NCBI GenBank assembly: GCA_000156295.1
Contig: DS999235.1
Coordinates: 35,914-99,913 of the forward strand
DNA: 64,000 nucleotides
Source of the DNA: a marine gamma proteobacterium HTCC2148
Lineage (GTDB): Bacteria > Pseudomonadota > Gammaproteobacteria > Pseudomonadales > Halieaceae
Direction: 5' to 3'
The stretch's first letter is position 1; every line of letters begins with the position of its first letter. The notes under the pieces were generated by a model, which did no database searches, was not told where the DNA came from, and saw nothing but the letters and a program-made list of their open reading frames with translations. The position numbers and the translations under genes are program-made. This document shows positions 34,822-43,542 of this stretch, in pieces.

Positions 34822-36546
34822 ATGATTGATCAGCTGTTGATTACCGGTTTGTTTCTGTGCCTTCTGGCCAGCCTTATATTTACCGATTGGCCTGCGGTAT
34901 GGGTGTTTACCTGCACCACGCTTGCGGCCTACTTTTTGGGATTTGTCGATACTGCCGATGTGTTGGCGAAGGCCTCCAATAGCGGGCTTATGACCCTGAT
35001 ATTGTTGCTGCTGGTGTCAGTAGGACTGGAGAAGTTGTCCTGGCTGTCGCGCTTGTCAGGAAAGCTGATTACATCAGGTTATTCGGCGAGCCTGCTGCGA
35101 CTGGGAGTTGTCACGGCGTTTTTCTCTGCGTTTGTTAATAACACTGCAGTAGTGGCAACGCTTGCGCATACGGTGCGCAGTAACAAACACCACCCCGCGT
35201 CAAAGTTGCTCATCCCCTTGTCTTACGCTGCCATTCTTGGGGGCACCATGACCCTGATCGGTACATCGACCAACCTGATCGTCAGCAGCTTTCTGGAGGA
35301 TGTTACCGGACAAGGTTTGGCCTTCTTTGACTTCTTTGTAGTGGGTGCCTCTGTCACTGTTCTGGGGTTGGTGGTCATGTTATTGAGCGCAAGGCTTCTG
35401 CCAGCATCTCAAGACGACTCAATAGATATCAACGAATACCTCATTGAAGCTGAAGTGGCCACGGATTCACCGCTGGTGGGCAAGAGCATCATGGAAAACC
35501 GCTTGCGCGATATGGATGACCTGTTCCTCGTCGAAATTGTACGTGATGATTATCTGATCTCCCCAGTGGCACCACACGAATACATCGAAGCAGGCGACAA
35601 GCTGATATTTTCAGGAGACATCAAGCATTTAAATGCGCTGGAACGATTTAACGGTCTGCAATTGTTTGCGGTGGAAGAGGGCTTGCTGCGCGAGAATATG
35701 ATGGAAGTTATCGTCATGCCCAATGCATCCATCGAGGGTAAGACGGTCAAGGACAGCGGCTTCCGCTCGCTGTTCGATGCCGCTGTAGTGGGCATGCGCC
35801 GGGGCGGCAAGCGGCTGTCCGGAAAGCTAGGTAACATTACTATTCAAGCAGGCGACAGCATGATGCTGGCTGTTGGTCCGGATTTCAATGAGCGTAAAAA
35901 CCTGGACAAGAATTTTGTAGTTGTTGATGATTCCGTTGGAGGAGCGAAAACCACGCCGATTCAGAACTACCTGGTTACAGCCACGCTGCTAGTCGTTATC
36001 GCCCTGGCAACGACCGGAGCGGTTCCACTCATCAAGGGAATGGCGTTTCTACTTGTCAGCATGTTGGTTCTGGGCGTGGTTCGAGGATCTGAATTACGGC
36101 GCAGGTTTCCATTCGAGCTCTGGCTTATTATCGCGTCTGCATTAACCTTATCCCAGGCGCTGACCAACGCTGGCCTGGTTGAGATACTGGCTAATTTTCT
36201 GCACGACCACTTGGCTCCGCTGGGGCCATATGCAGCCTTGGCCGGCATCTATTTTGGCACCTTGTTGCTGACAGAAACAATGACCAACAACGCTGCAGCG
36301 GCACTGGTATTCCCCATCGCCTTTGGCTTGGCGGAGAGCTATGGATTGTCCTATATGCCGTTTGTCATGACGGTGGCTTTTGGGGCGAGTGCAAGCTTTC
36401 TCACTCCCTATGGCTACACCACCAACCTGATGGTGCAAAACCTGGGTCGCTATGAGCTGAAGGATTACTTCCGGGCCGGGCTGCCTTTATCCATCGTTTA
36501 TTCCGCAGTGGTCATTGTTTTACTGCCTATCGTTTTTCCATTTTGA
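34822..36546 (+). CDS. SLC13/DASS family permease with TrkA-C (RCK-C) domains
   Basis: A 574-residue transporter. An N-terminal block of hydrophobic helices includes the DASS motif SAFVNNTAVVATL (residues about 98-110) and the GGTMTLIGTSTNLIVSS re-entrant signature. Two TrkA-C domains (about 220-370) sit in the central cytoplasmic loop (DDLFLVEIVRDDYL and the GEKL-like DKLIFSGD; MLAVGPDF). The second half repeats the fold with TETMTNNAAAALVFPIAF and ASFLTPYGYTTNLMV. SLC13-type proteins with RCK-C insertions transport sulfate, citrate or dicarboxylates. The nearby cysC-sat operon (4 kb away) makes sulfate an attractive but unproven substrate. The ATG at 34822 has only a weak GGGAA upstream; an in-frame start at 34759 is possible. 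Confidence 0.87.
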   Translation: MIDQLLITGLFLCLLASLIFTDWPAVWVFTCTTLAAYFLGFVDTADVLAKASNSGLMTLILLLLVSVGLEKLSWLSRLSGKLITSGYSASLLRLGVVTAFFSAFVNNTAVVATLAHTVRSNKHHPASKLLIPLSYAAILGGTMTLIGTSTNLIVSSFLEDVTGQGLAFFDFFVVGASVTVLGLVVMLLSARLLPASQDDSIDINEYLIEAEVATDSPLVGKSIMENRLRDMDDLFLVEIVRDDYLISPVAPHEYIEAGDKLIFSGDIKHLNALERFNGLQLFAVEEGLLRENMMEVIVMPNASIEGKTVKDSGFRSLFDAAVVGMRRGGKRLSGKLGNITIQAGDSMMLAVGPDFNERKNLDKNFVVVDDSVGGAKTTPIQNYLVTATLLVVIALATTGAVPLIKGMAFLLVSMLVLGVVRGSELRRRFPFELWLIIASALTLSQALTNAGLVEILANFLHDHLAPLGPYAALAGIYFGTLLLTETMTNNAAAALVFPIAFGLAESYGLSYMPFVMTVAFGASASFLTPYGYTTNLMVQNLGRYELKDYFRAGLPLSIVYSAVVIVLLPIVFPF

Positions 36547-37392
36547 TGGGCCGGTCAAGACCGCTTCCAACCACTGGGTGATACTGCTGACAACTCCGTG
36601 AGGAGACCTTGCCCACCTGCTATGGCCCAGGTAACTTCCCTGTTCTTGTTCGCCCAGGGTGACTCTATGAATTGTTGATTGGGTGTAGGGTGCCAGGGCG
36701 CGATCGACTGCGCTGTCGGTGCAGAAGTTATCCTCCTCAAAGCCGATAGACAGCACCGGTCCCTTGAAGTTATTCACCGCCGCAGCTAGGCCCCAGCGCT
36801 TGTCAAAGTCAAAGTTTCCTGTTTTCGCCCACTGTCGCCACTGGTTCATCATGCCCAGGGATTCTCTTTCGCCAAACCCCAGCAGGTGCCCGGGATAGAA
36901 TCCGGGCGCGACTGAAAAAAGGGGAATTAAACCGCACAGTAGTTGCAGCATGCGCTGTTGGCGGCCGGCATAGTCGTTGATGTAAGGGAATGCACAGGCC
37001 AGGTGAACCACGCCATGAATCTCTTGTGGATGCATGCCAGCGTAGATGGTGGATAAATGCCCACCAAGGCTGTGCCCTCCAAGCAAGCATGGGACACCGG
37101 GAACCTCAGCGGCAAGCCAGTTCATGGCGGCGGGAATATCACAATCCAGGGTTTCGTTGAACGAATAGTTGCTTTTGTAACCTGGCCTGAAACTACTGAG
37201 CCCGTGACCTCGCTGTTCCAGAATGGCCATGGCGCAGCCTTGCTCGGCGAGCCCCTCGGCCAACTTACAATACAGTTTTGCTTGTATCCCCAGCGCCGGT
37301 TGCAGCAATAAAGTCGCCCGGGGGTTTTGTGCACAAAACCAGTAGATGGGGACAGAAACTTTATCAGCGGTGGGAATGTATTGAATTTGCAT
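36520..37392 (-). CDS. Alpha/beta hydrolase
   Basis: A 290-residue alpha/beta hydrolase. The nucleophile elbow GGHSLGGHL carries the catalytic Ser near residue 109. LEQRGHGLS is the oxyanion-side loop, and a likely His lies near SYLGHSRWARSPHGV. A cap region around residues 140-190 is hydrophobic (LIPLFSVAPGFYPGHLLGFG), suggesting a lipophilic acyl or ester substrate. The reaction is unassigned (lipase/esterase/lysophospholipase-like). Its 3' end overlaps the convergent SLC13 gene by 27 bp, so it is not in that transcript. The 5' region, 145 bp from the divergent NTF2-like gene, may hold a shared promoter. Confidence 0.82.
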   Translation of the reverse strand: MQIQYIPTADKVSVPIYWFCAQNPRATLLLQPALGIQAKLYCKLAEGLAEQGCAMAILEQRGHGLSSFRPGYKSNYSFNETLDCDIPAAMNWLAAEVPGVPCLLGGHSLGGHLSTIYAGMHPQEIHGVVHLACAFPYINDYAGRQQRMLQLLCGLIPLFSVAPGFYPGHLLGFGERESLGMMNQWRQWAKTGNFDFDKRWGLAAAVNNFKGPVLSIGFEEDNFCTDSAVDRALAPYTQSTIHRVTLGEQEQGSYLGHSRWARSPHGVVSSITQWLEAVLTGPSKWKNDRQ

Positions 37393-37537
37393 GAGAGATT
37401 TATATCATATTATCTATACCGGTCCGGACTATATTCCCGGTGGCCTTTAATGCCATCGAAATCGGTTGATCTGGTTGTTGCTAGCAGGCAGAAGCAAAAC
37501 TAAGCTGTGGTATTGGCAAACAGGGGAAATAAAACTC

Positions 37538-38179
37538 ATGGCTGACGAAGATATTTTGGCGCGGCTGGATCGCTTGGAGTCCTTGGACGAAATTCGACAA
37601 CTGGCCGCCAAGTATTCGCTGTCGCTGGACATGCGCGACCTGGACTCTCACGTCAACTTGTTCGCGGAGGATATCAGGGTCAGTAGGGACAAGGTGGGCA
37701 GGGCCTATTTGAAACATTGGCTTGATGACACCCTCAGGCTCCAGTTCACCGGAACCTCTCACCATATCGGTAATCATGTCATTGAGTTTGATGACATAGA
37801 TCATGCCCATGGCGTGGTTTACAGCAAGAATGAACACGAGACTGCTCGGTCTGATGGCGGGGCTGAATGGGTCATTATGCAGATGCTTTACTGGGACAAC
37901 TACGAACGTATAGACGAGCGTTGGTATTTTCGCCGCCGGCTGCCTTGCTATTGGTATGCAACCGATATCAATAAACCACCGGTGGGTGACAACAAGATGC
38001 GCTGGCCTGATCGGGAGCCCTATGCCGGGGCGTATCATGATCTTTGGCCCAGTTGGCAGGACTTCTGGAACAATCCGCCGGGCTTAGATGAACCGGAGGT
38101 TGCCTCACCGGCTCCGCTGGATCAATTTCTTAATACAATGCGCCGTAATGCTGGCGAACCAAAAATCAGGGTACGTTAG
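37538..38179 (+). CDS. NTF2-like (SnoaL) family protein
   Basis: A 213-residue protein with a SnoaL/NTF2-like cone fold: helix LARLDRLESLDEIRQLAAKYSLSLDMRDLDSHVNLFAEDIRV, then the strand with TGTSHHIGNHVIEF and DERWYFRRRLPCYWYATD. A longer C-terminal tail (about residues 150-213) is unusual for the small family members. Relatives act as isomerases, cyclases, hydroxylases or hydratases of polycyclic ketides and steroids. It is the first gene of a run with an Old Yellow Enzyme and an NAD-dependent epimerase (spacing 9 and 18 bp), so a shared catabolic or modifying pathway is inferred. The ATG at 37538 has AGGGG upstream, ruling out longer readings. Confidence 0.82.
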   Translation: MADEDILARLDRLESLDEIRQLAAKYSLSLDMRDLDSHVNLFAEDIRVSRDKVGRAYLKHWLDDTLRLQFTGTSHHIGNHVIEFDDIDHAHGVVYSKNEHETARSDGGAEWVIMQMLYWDNYERIDERWYFRRRLPCYWYATDINKPPVGDNKMRWPDREPYAGAYHDLWPSWQDFWNNPPGLDEPEVASPAPLDQFLNTMRRNAGEPKIRVR

Positions 38180-38188
38180 GAGGCTGGT

Positions 38189-39244
38189 ATGGATTTGTTT
38201 ACACCTTTAGCGTTGGGCGATCTGCGTTTGCGCAATAGAATCGTGATGGCGCCAATGACCCGCAGTCGATCCAGTGTCGATGCGACGCCCAATGAGCTAA
38301 TGGTGGAATATTATCGCCAGCGAGCCGGAGCTGGTCTGATTGTATCCGAGGGGATAGCCCCCAACGCTGATGGATTGGGCTACTGTCGTACGCCGGGTTT
38401 GTATACGTCAAAGCAGGTGGCCGCCTGGCGCAAGGTCACTGACGCAGTTCACGACGAGGGCGGTACGATTGTCGCGCAGCTTATGCATGTTGGTCGGGTG
38501 TCGAATCGACTGAACAAACCTGATGGTGCAGAGACTGTAGCTCCTTCGGCCATTGCCGCGAGAGGCGAGATTTATACCGACCAGGCAGGTATGCAGGCAC
38601 TGGACACTCCAAGAGCCCTGACCATTGAAGAAATTACAGGTGTTGTAGAGGGCTATCGCAGGGCGACCCAGAACGCCTATGACGCCGGTTTCGATGGTGT
38701 TGAACTGCACTGTACCAGTGGCTACCTGCCAGCACAGTTTTTGTCCACTGGCAGCAATCAACGCGAGGATGAGTACGGTGGCAGCGTGGGCAACCGTTGC
38801 AGGTTTGTATTGGAAGTACTCAGTGCTATTTCGTCAGTGGGTGGGCCGGGGAAGGTCGGTATGCGAATTTGCCCGGGCAACCCGTTCAATGATCTCAAGG
38901 ACGAGAATCCAGAAGAGACTTTCACCTGCTTGCTCGAACAAGCCAGTGCTATGGGCCTGGCTTATCTCCATGTGATTCGAATGCCCTCCGCAGGAATCGA
39001 CAATATCGCGTTAGGGCAACGCTTTTTTGCTGACAGTTTGATTGGCAATGATAGTTATCGTTTCGATGAGGCGACGCAAGCGATTGCAGACGGAGGCCTC
39101 AGTGCGGTGTCGTTTGGCCGGGCATTTATCGCTAATCCAGATTTACCGATTCGCTGGGCGTCCGGGGCCAAACTAGCGCGACTTGATCCGGGGACGCTTT
39201 ACACTCCGGGCGCAGATGGATATACCAGCTACCCAAAACTTTAA
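38189..39244 (+). CDS. Old Yellow Enzyme family oxidoreductase (His-Ser variant)
   Basis: A 351-residue FMN oxidoreductase. The family N-terminus LFTPLALGDLRLRNRIVMAPMTRSRSS and the C-terminal barrel end VSFGRAFIANPDLPIRWASG are normal. In the ligand-binding motif HCTSGYL, His174 is followed by Ser177 where the family normally has Asn or His; Tyr179 is retained. The substrate pocket may thus hold a different carbonyl or an aromatised substrate. AGGAGG 5 nt upstream of the ATG gives strong translation. It is between the NTF2-like gene and the epimerase gene, in the same operon. Activity as an ene-reductase is inferred from the family only. Confidence 0.88.
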   Translation: MDLFTPLALGDLRLRNRIVMAPMTRSRSSVDATPNELMVEYYRQRAGAGLIVSEGIAPNADGLGYCRTPGLYTSKQVAAWRKVTDAVHDEGGTIVAQLMHVGRVSNRLNKPDGAETVAPSAIAARGEIYTDQAGMQALDTPRALTIEEITGVVEGYRRATQNAYDAGFDGVELHCTSGYLPAQFLSTGSNQREDEYGGSVGNRCRFVLEVLSAISSVGGPGKVGMRICPGNPFNDLKDENPEETFTCLLEQASAMGLAYLHVIRMPSAGIDNIALGQRFFADSLIGNDSYRFDEATQAIADGGLSAVSFGRAFIANPDLPIRWASGAKLARLDPGTLYTPGADGYTSYPKL

Positions 39245-39262
39245 AGACAGAAGGAGCCGCAG

Positions 39263-40195
39263 GTGCCGGTAAAACCCGTTGATCTGGCCGGAAGTAAATT
39301 ATTAATCACCGGGCCCACTGGCCAGGTGGCGCTGCCAGTGGTGGAACACTTTGCCGCTATTGCAGATGTCTATGCATTGGCGCGCTTTGCCAAGCCAGCG
39401 GATCAAGAAAAGATCCAGACACTGGGTGCTACGGTGATACAGGCTGACCTAGCGAAGCCCGAAACCTTGCAAGCTATTCCGGCTGACATCGAATATGTGC
39501 TCAATTTTGCGGTAGTAAAAAGTGGTGACTTTGATTATGACTTAGCAGCTAATGCCGAGGGGCTGGGCCACCTCATGGTTCGGTGCAGTCACGTGCGCGC
39601 GTTTGTTCATTTTTCATCGACTGCAGTTTATGAGTATGCAGGGCAGGAGCCGCGCACAGAAAATGCGCCTTTGGGTGACAACCATCGAGTCATGTTTCCC
39701 ACCTACAGTATCTCCAAAATAGCGGCGGAAACTGTATGTCGCTTTACAGCGCACCAGTACGGTATTCCAACCACTATAGCCAGGCTTAGCGTACCCTATG
39801 GAGACAATGGCGGCTGGATGTACTTTCATATGCTAATGATGCAGCAGGGTATACCTATCGAGCTGCATCCAGACCAACCGAATTATTACAATCCGCTGCA
39901 TGTTGCAGACTATATCGAGAAAATACCCTACCTGTTGGGAGCGGCGAGTAAGGAAGTTACGACGCTTAATTTTGGTGGCTCAGAGCGGGTCAGTATTGAA
40001 CAGTGGTGCGCTCACATTGGAGAGCTGACAGGCTTTGAAGCGATATTTGCAGCGAACCCCAAGGCTTTCGGCAGTCTTGCTATCGATACAGAAAAAATGC
40101 ACGCGTTGATAGGCCCAACTAGGATGGATTGGCGCGAGGGTATTCGCAGCCAAATCGAGCATTTGGCTCCCCAATGGTTGGTCTCTAAGAACTGA
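39263..40195 (+). CDS. NAD-dependent epimerase/dehydratase family protein (extended SDR)
   Basis: A 310-residue extended SDR. The Rossmann motif is TGPTGQVA (in place of TGxxGxxG, residues about 17-24), FVHFSSTAVYEYAG carries the catalytic Ser, YSISK the catalytic Tyr and Lys, and ARLSVPYGDNGGW follows. It is likely a dehydrogenase, reductase or epimerase acting on a small molecule; sugar nucleotide epimerases are similar but nothing nearby supports a sugar role. The start codon is GTG at 39263 with AGGAG 6 nt upstream, directly in the run NTF2-like, Old Yellow Enzyme, epimerase. The stop lies 7 bp from the stop of the convergent SDR gene. Confidence 0.88.
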   Translation: MPVKPVDLAGSKLLITGPTGQVALPVVEHFAAIADVYALARFAKPADQEKIQTLGATVIQADLAKPETLQAIPADIEYVLNFAVVKSGDFDYDLAANAEGLGHLMVRCSHVRAFVHFSSTAVYEYAGQEPRTENAPLGDNHRVMFPTYSISKIAAETVCRFTAHQYGIPTTIARLSVPYGDNGGWMYFHMLMMQQGIPIELHPDQPNYYNPLHVADYIEKIPYLLGAASKEVTTLNFGGSERVSIEQWCAHIGELTGFEAIFAANPKAFGSLAIDTEKMHALIGPTRMDWREGIRSQIEHLAPQWLVSKN

Positions 40196-40201
40196 ATCCG
40201 C

Positions 40202-40960
40202 TTACTTAACGGCGCCGCCGCCGTCAACAGAGAGTAGTTGACCGGTGATAAATGAGGCGCGATCGCTACACAGGAACACAACCGCTTCGGCAATTTCCTC
40301 AGGCTCTCCCAGGCGATTCATTACCGCTGCGCGTTTTAGCCCTTGTGCCATGTCAGGCTGATCTTCAAAATATTTCTCCACGCCCGGCGTTCGGATCACG
40401 CCTGGCGACACAGCATTGATGCGAATGCCCTGGCCACCGTATTCAGCAGCGGAGCTTTTTGTCAGTAAATTGACGCCGCTTTTCGCTGCTGCATAGGCGG
40501 TGTTGTAAGCCTGCCCACGAAGTGACGCATTGGAAGAAATGTTAACTATAGCGCCGCCGCCCTGAGCAAGCATCTGTGGAATTTCATACTTCATGCACAG
40601 CCAGGTATTGGTCAGACACATTTGCAGGGTTTGGTCGAAAACCTCTCGCGTATACTCGTGAATAGGGCCTGCACCGCGGCTAAGTGCTGCACTATTGCAG
40701 GCAATGTCCAGACGGCCATAGCTCTTGATAACCGAGTCGATCATGGATTTCACTGACTCTTCGTCACTGACGTCGCCGAAAGCAAAAGCGGCATCTCCAC
40801 CTGCTTGCTGGATCAGGTTAACCGTTTCCTCGCCCATATCCCTGTTGAAATCGGCGACCATGATTTTCGCGCCTTCTGCAGCACAGCGCATAGCAACGGC
40901 GCGCCCGATGCCCTGGCCTGCGCCGGTGACTACACCTACCTTATCGTCAAGTAATCCCAT
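40202..40960 (-). CDS. Short-chain dehydrogenase/reductase (FabG-like)
   Basis: A 252-residue classical SDR. The cofactor motif TGAGQGIG is at residues 12-19, and NSAALSRG replaces the NNAG motif. Catalytic residues lie in NISSNASLRGQAYNTAYAAAKSG (Ser, Tyr, Lys), followed by NAVSPGVIRTPG, and the C-terminus FITGQLLSVDGGGAV is standard. Asp/Asn after the strand (VADFN) suggests NAD(H) preference. It probably oxidises or reduces a hydroxyl/ketone in the catabolic cluster. GGGGA precedes the ATG. It is followed on the opposite strand by the epimerase gene. The membrane-protein gene upstream lies 23 bp away and probably shares its transcript. Confidence 0.9.
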   Translation of the reverse strand: MGLLDDKVGVVTGAGQGIGRAVAMRCAAEGAKIMVADFNRDMGEETVNLIQQAGGDAAFAFGDVSDEESVKSMIDSVIKSYGRLDIACNSAALSRGAGPIHEYTREVFDQTLQMCLTNTWLCMKYEIPQMLAQGGGAIVNISSNASLRGQAYNTAYAAAKSGVNLLTKSSAAEYGGQGIRINAVSPGVIRTPGVEKYFEDQPDMAQGLKRAAVMNRLGEPEEIAEAVVFLCSDRASFITGQLLSVDGGGAVK

Positions 40961-40983
40961 TTCTTATCCCCGGATACATTGCA

Positions 40984-41490
40984 TCAGGCGAGTTCCTTGC
41001 CTGTTTTTCGAAGTGCGACCAGCACCATTGGTAACACCAGTACAGCAGCCATAGAGCCAGCCCACAAGCCTTTGAAAATGGCATAGTGCAGTGGCGCAAT
41101 CTCGGTGACACCTAGCAGGTAGAAGCCAAGGAGAGTCGTCGGCGCAATCACCAACATGCCCACGAGTCCAAACACAATGGCACTCTTGCCGGTGGAGTAG
41201 GGCAAAAGATTAGCCAAGCGCTGGATGGGCGATTCAGGCCCAAGGCTCATGGTCTGCAGTTTCCCTTTCTTTTGTTTGGAGCGTTGTAAGGGAATGACAA
41301 TTAGCGCGACAATAAGCGGGAGAAGTAGTGCTGTGGCAGTGACATCAATGGCGAAGCTGTGCTCTCCACCCCACTGCAGGGCCGGACCTGATCGAATCAG
41401 GAACCATGCGATGATGCCGTTAAATAGTGCATTGGACAGGCCACTCACCAACGCCTCGTGTTTGAGATGCTCTCTCGTTGCTTCTGACAC
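40984..41490 (-). CDS. Small integral membrane protein, function unknown
   Basis: A 168-residue membrane protein with about four hydrophobic segments (residues about 15-35, 47-68, 102-128, 132-160). Between segments 2 and 3 is a charged cytoplasmic stretch (PLQRSKQKKGKLQ). I recognise no family motif or catalytic residue. It is co-directional with, and 23 bp upstream of, the SDR gene at 40202-40960, and divergent from the AraC gene. That position suggests AraC control or a role in the same pathway, but nothing more can be said. Confidence 0.68.
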   Translation of the reverse strand: MSEATREHLKHEALVSGLSNALFNGIIAWFLIRSGPALQWGGEHSFAIDVTATALLLPLIVALIVIPLQRSKQKKGKLQTMSLGPESPIQRLANLLPYSTGKSAIVFGLVGMLVIAPTTLLGFYLLGVTEIAPLHYAIFKGLWAGSMAAVLVLPMVLVALRKTGKELA

Positions 41491-41598
41491 CAGTACTCAA
41501 CCTGTTGTTGTTCCATAATCTGCTTATGATAGGCTTATGGGTATCTCAGGGTAGGGCCACTTAGGTCACATTTATAAACATTATCTACCGAAGCCTCT

Positions 41599-42684
41599 AT
41601 GAATGAAGTTAGCGTTTCTGCCCGCAAGTTCCATCGTCTTTTTGATTATTTGAAACGACTGGAACTCGATGTCGATGCCATTGCTGCGAGGGCCAGGCTT
41701 TCACGTCAGCGCATTTTGAAACTCGACGAGGCCGAGACCATTCCCGGGCAGCACTATTCCAGGCTTTATAAAGAAGCGGTCGTGGAGATGCAGACTCTCA
41801 AGCAACCCCTGCCATGGGCTGCGGGAGTCGGCAGTGAAGCCTTCGAACTTATGTGCCATTGCATGATAGGTGCGCGTACCCTGGGCGATGCACTGGTGCT
41901 TGCTGCGCGCTATGAAAAGATGGTGTACCCAATGATAGGCCATCGGGTTTGTCTGGATGTTGAGGGCGATACCGCGATCCTGGGCTATCACATTCGCTTC
42001 ACTGAACGCGGCGCAGCTCTAGTGCCTGATAACTGGGACAGGGCTGATTATCAGGATACCGTGGCAAAGGCGTCTGGGCTGTTGATTTGGCATGCACTCT
42101 GTGGCTGGTTGGTAGGTGAGTCGCTGGCGATAGAGCAGGCCAATATCTCAGCACCCTTTCTCAATAGTGCTTATCACGAAAGTCTCAGTGCGAATTTTCA
42201 TAGCAAGGTCTTGTTTGATGCGCCGGATACTAATTTCTCTTTTTCTGCTGAGCAGTTGGAGCGTCGTATTGTTCATACTGCCGACTCCTTGCGGGAGTTT
42301 CTCGAAAACGCAATCTATCAATTGATCTTGATCGAGCGAAAGCCCGCCAGCACCAGTGCAGCCATCAAATCACTAATTACTATTGACCTTGCAGTGGGGC
42401 TGCCTTCGTTCTCTGATATTGCCGCACAACTGCACATGTCTGAGTCCAGCCTGCGACGCAGGTTGCAGGGCGAGTCCACCAGTTATCAGCAGCTTAAAGA
42501 TGAGGTTCGGTGTCAGGTGGCGATAGACAAGTTGCTTAACGAAGATTCGAAAGTAGCTGACTTGTCGGACTACCTTGGCTTTACAGAGCCCAGTTCTTTT
42601 GTGCGGTCTTTCAAGAATTGGACGGGTGAGACGCCTCGAACCTACCGGGAAAAAATCCAGGCGCTTGCCCAGGATCTCAGCTGA
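41599..42684 (+). CDS. AraC family transcriptional regulator (OruR-like)
   Basis: A 361-residue regulator with the same layout as the one at 20.7 kb: an Arabinose_bd-type N-domain (about residues 1-215, with IPGQHYSRLYKEAVVEM and AFELMCHCMIGARTLGDALVLAARYE) and an AraC HTH (about 255-350, with FSDIAAQLHMSESSLRRRLQGESTSYQQLKDEVR and LSDYLGFTEPSSFVRSFKNWTGETPRTYR). No strong ribosome-binding site precedes the ATG. It lies between a divergent SDR/membrane gene pair and a downstream SDR-epimerase pair and is the obvious candidate regulator for both. The inducer is unknown, perhaps the substrate of the surrounding oxidoreductases. Confidence 0.87.
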   Translation: MNEVSVSARKFHRLFDYLKRLELDVDAIAARARLSRQRILKLDEAETIPGQHYSRLYKEAVVEMQTLKQPLPWAAGVGSEAFELMCHCMIGARTLGDALVLAARYEKMVYPMIGHRVCLDVEGDTAILGYHIRFTERGAALVPDNWDRADYQDTVAKASGLLIWHALCGWLVGESLAIEQANISAPFLNSAYHESLSANFHSKVLFDAPDTNFSFSAEQLERRIVHTADSLREFLENAIYQLILIERKPASTSAAIKSLITIDLAVGLPSFSDIAAQLHMSESSLRRRLQGESTSYQQLKDEVRCQVAIDKLLNEDSKVADLSDYLGFTEPSSFVRSFKNWTGETPRTYREKIQALAQDLS

Positions 42685-42780
42685 ACTGAAAAGCCAGTTA
42701 ATCTGGCCGCTTCCGCTTCAGACTAAACAGTACGTTCGATCATAATGGTCCCTCGATATTCAGCAATCAGGAGGCGTTAA

Positions 42781-43533
42781 ATGTTGTTGCAAGGAAAAGT
42801 GGCGCTGGTCACTGGGGCGGGGCAGGGGGTAGGACAAGGTATTGCCCTGGCATTGGCAGCAGAGGGAGCACGGGTTGCTGTCACTGGAAGAACCCTGTCA
42901 AAGTTGGAGTCTACGTGTGAACAAATTATTGAACGCGGCGGTGATGCGGTGGCAATAGAGTGTCAGGTAAAGTCTCTGGAGTCCCTGACCCAATGTGTAG
43001 AGTCTGTGGTGGCTCATTTTGGAGGATTGCAGATTCTGGTGAATAATGCTCAGGAAGTGCCGCTTGGGACGCTGGAGCAGGTGAGTGATGAAGCTTTTAC
43101 CGCCGGTTTTGAGTCGGGCCCTTTGGCGACTCTGCGAATGATGAAGCTCTGCTACCCTCATTTGAAGGGCGATGGTTCGATCGTTAATCTTGGCAGTTCC
43201 GCTGGCAAACGCTGGGATATGACAGGCTACGGAGCCTATGCCGCTACCAAAGAGTCGATTCGGTCGTTAACCAGGGCTGCGGCCTGTGAGTGGGGCGCTG
43301 ACGGCATTCGTACCAATGTTATTTTGCCCCACGCCAAGTCTCCTGGACTCGCCTGGTGGATAGAAAACAAGCCGGAAGAAGCAGCTGAGTTTATCCAGAG
43401 TATCCCGCAACAAAGGGTAGGTGACTGCGAGGACGATATCGGGCGATTTGTGGCCCTGTTATGCAGTAAAGGATCATCCTACGTGAACGGGCAGAGCATC
43501 GGTTTAGACGGCGGCCAAGCCCTTATAGCCTAA
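42781..43533 (+). CDS. Short-chain dehydrogenase/reductase
   Basis: A 250-residue classical SDR: TGAGQGVG cofactor motif at residues 12-19, NNAQ in place of NNAG, catalytic Ser in LGSSAGKRWD, and Tyr/Lys in YGAYAATKESI. The C-terminus YVNGQSIGLDGGQAL is typical. After the second strand it has TGRTLSK, which points to NADP(H) preference. The ATG at 42781 has a perfect AGGAGG 6 nt upstream. The NAD-epimerase gene follows after 9 bp. It is a paralogue rather than a copy of the SDR at 40.2 kb. The substrate is unknown. Confidence 0.9.
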   Translation: MLLQGKVALVTGAGQGVGQGIALALAAEGARVAVTGRTLSKLESTCEQIIERGGDAVAIECQVKSLESLTQCVESVVAHFGGLQILVNNAQEVPLGTLEQVSDEAFTAGFESGPLATLRMMKLCYPHLKGDGSIVNLGSSAGKRWDMTGYGAYAATKESIRSLTRAAACEWGADGIRTNVILPHAKSPGLAWWIENKPEEAAEFIQSIPQQRVGDCEDDIGRFVALLCSKGSSYVNGQSIGLDGGQALIA

Positions 43534-43542
43534 GGAGGTAAT

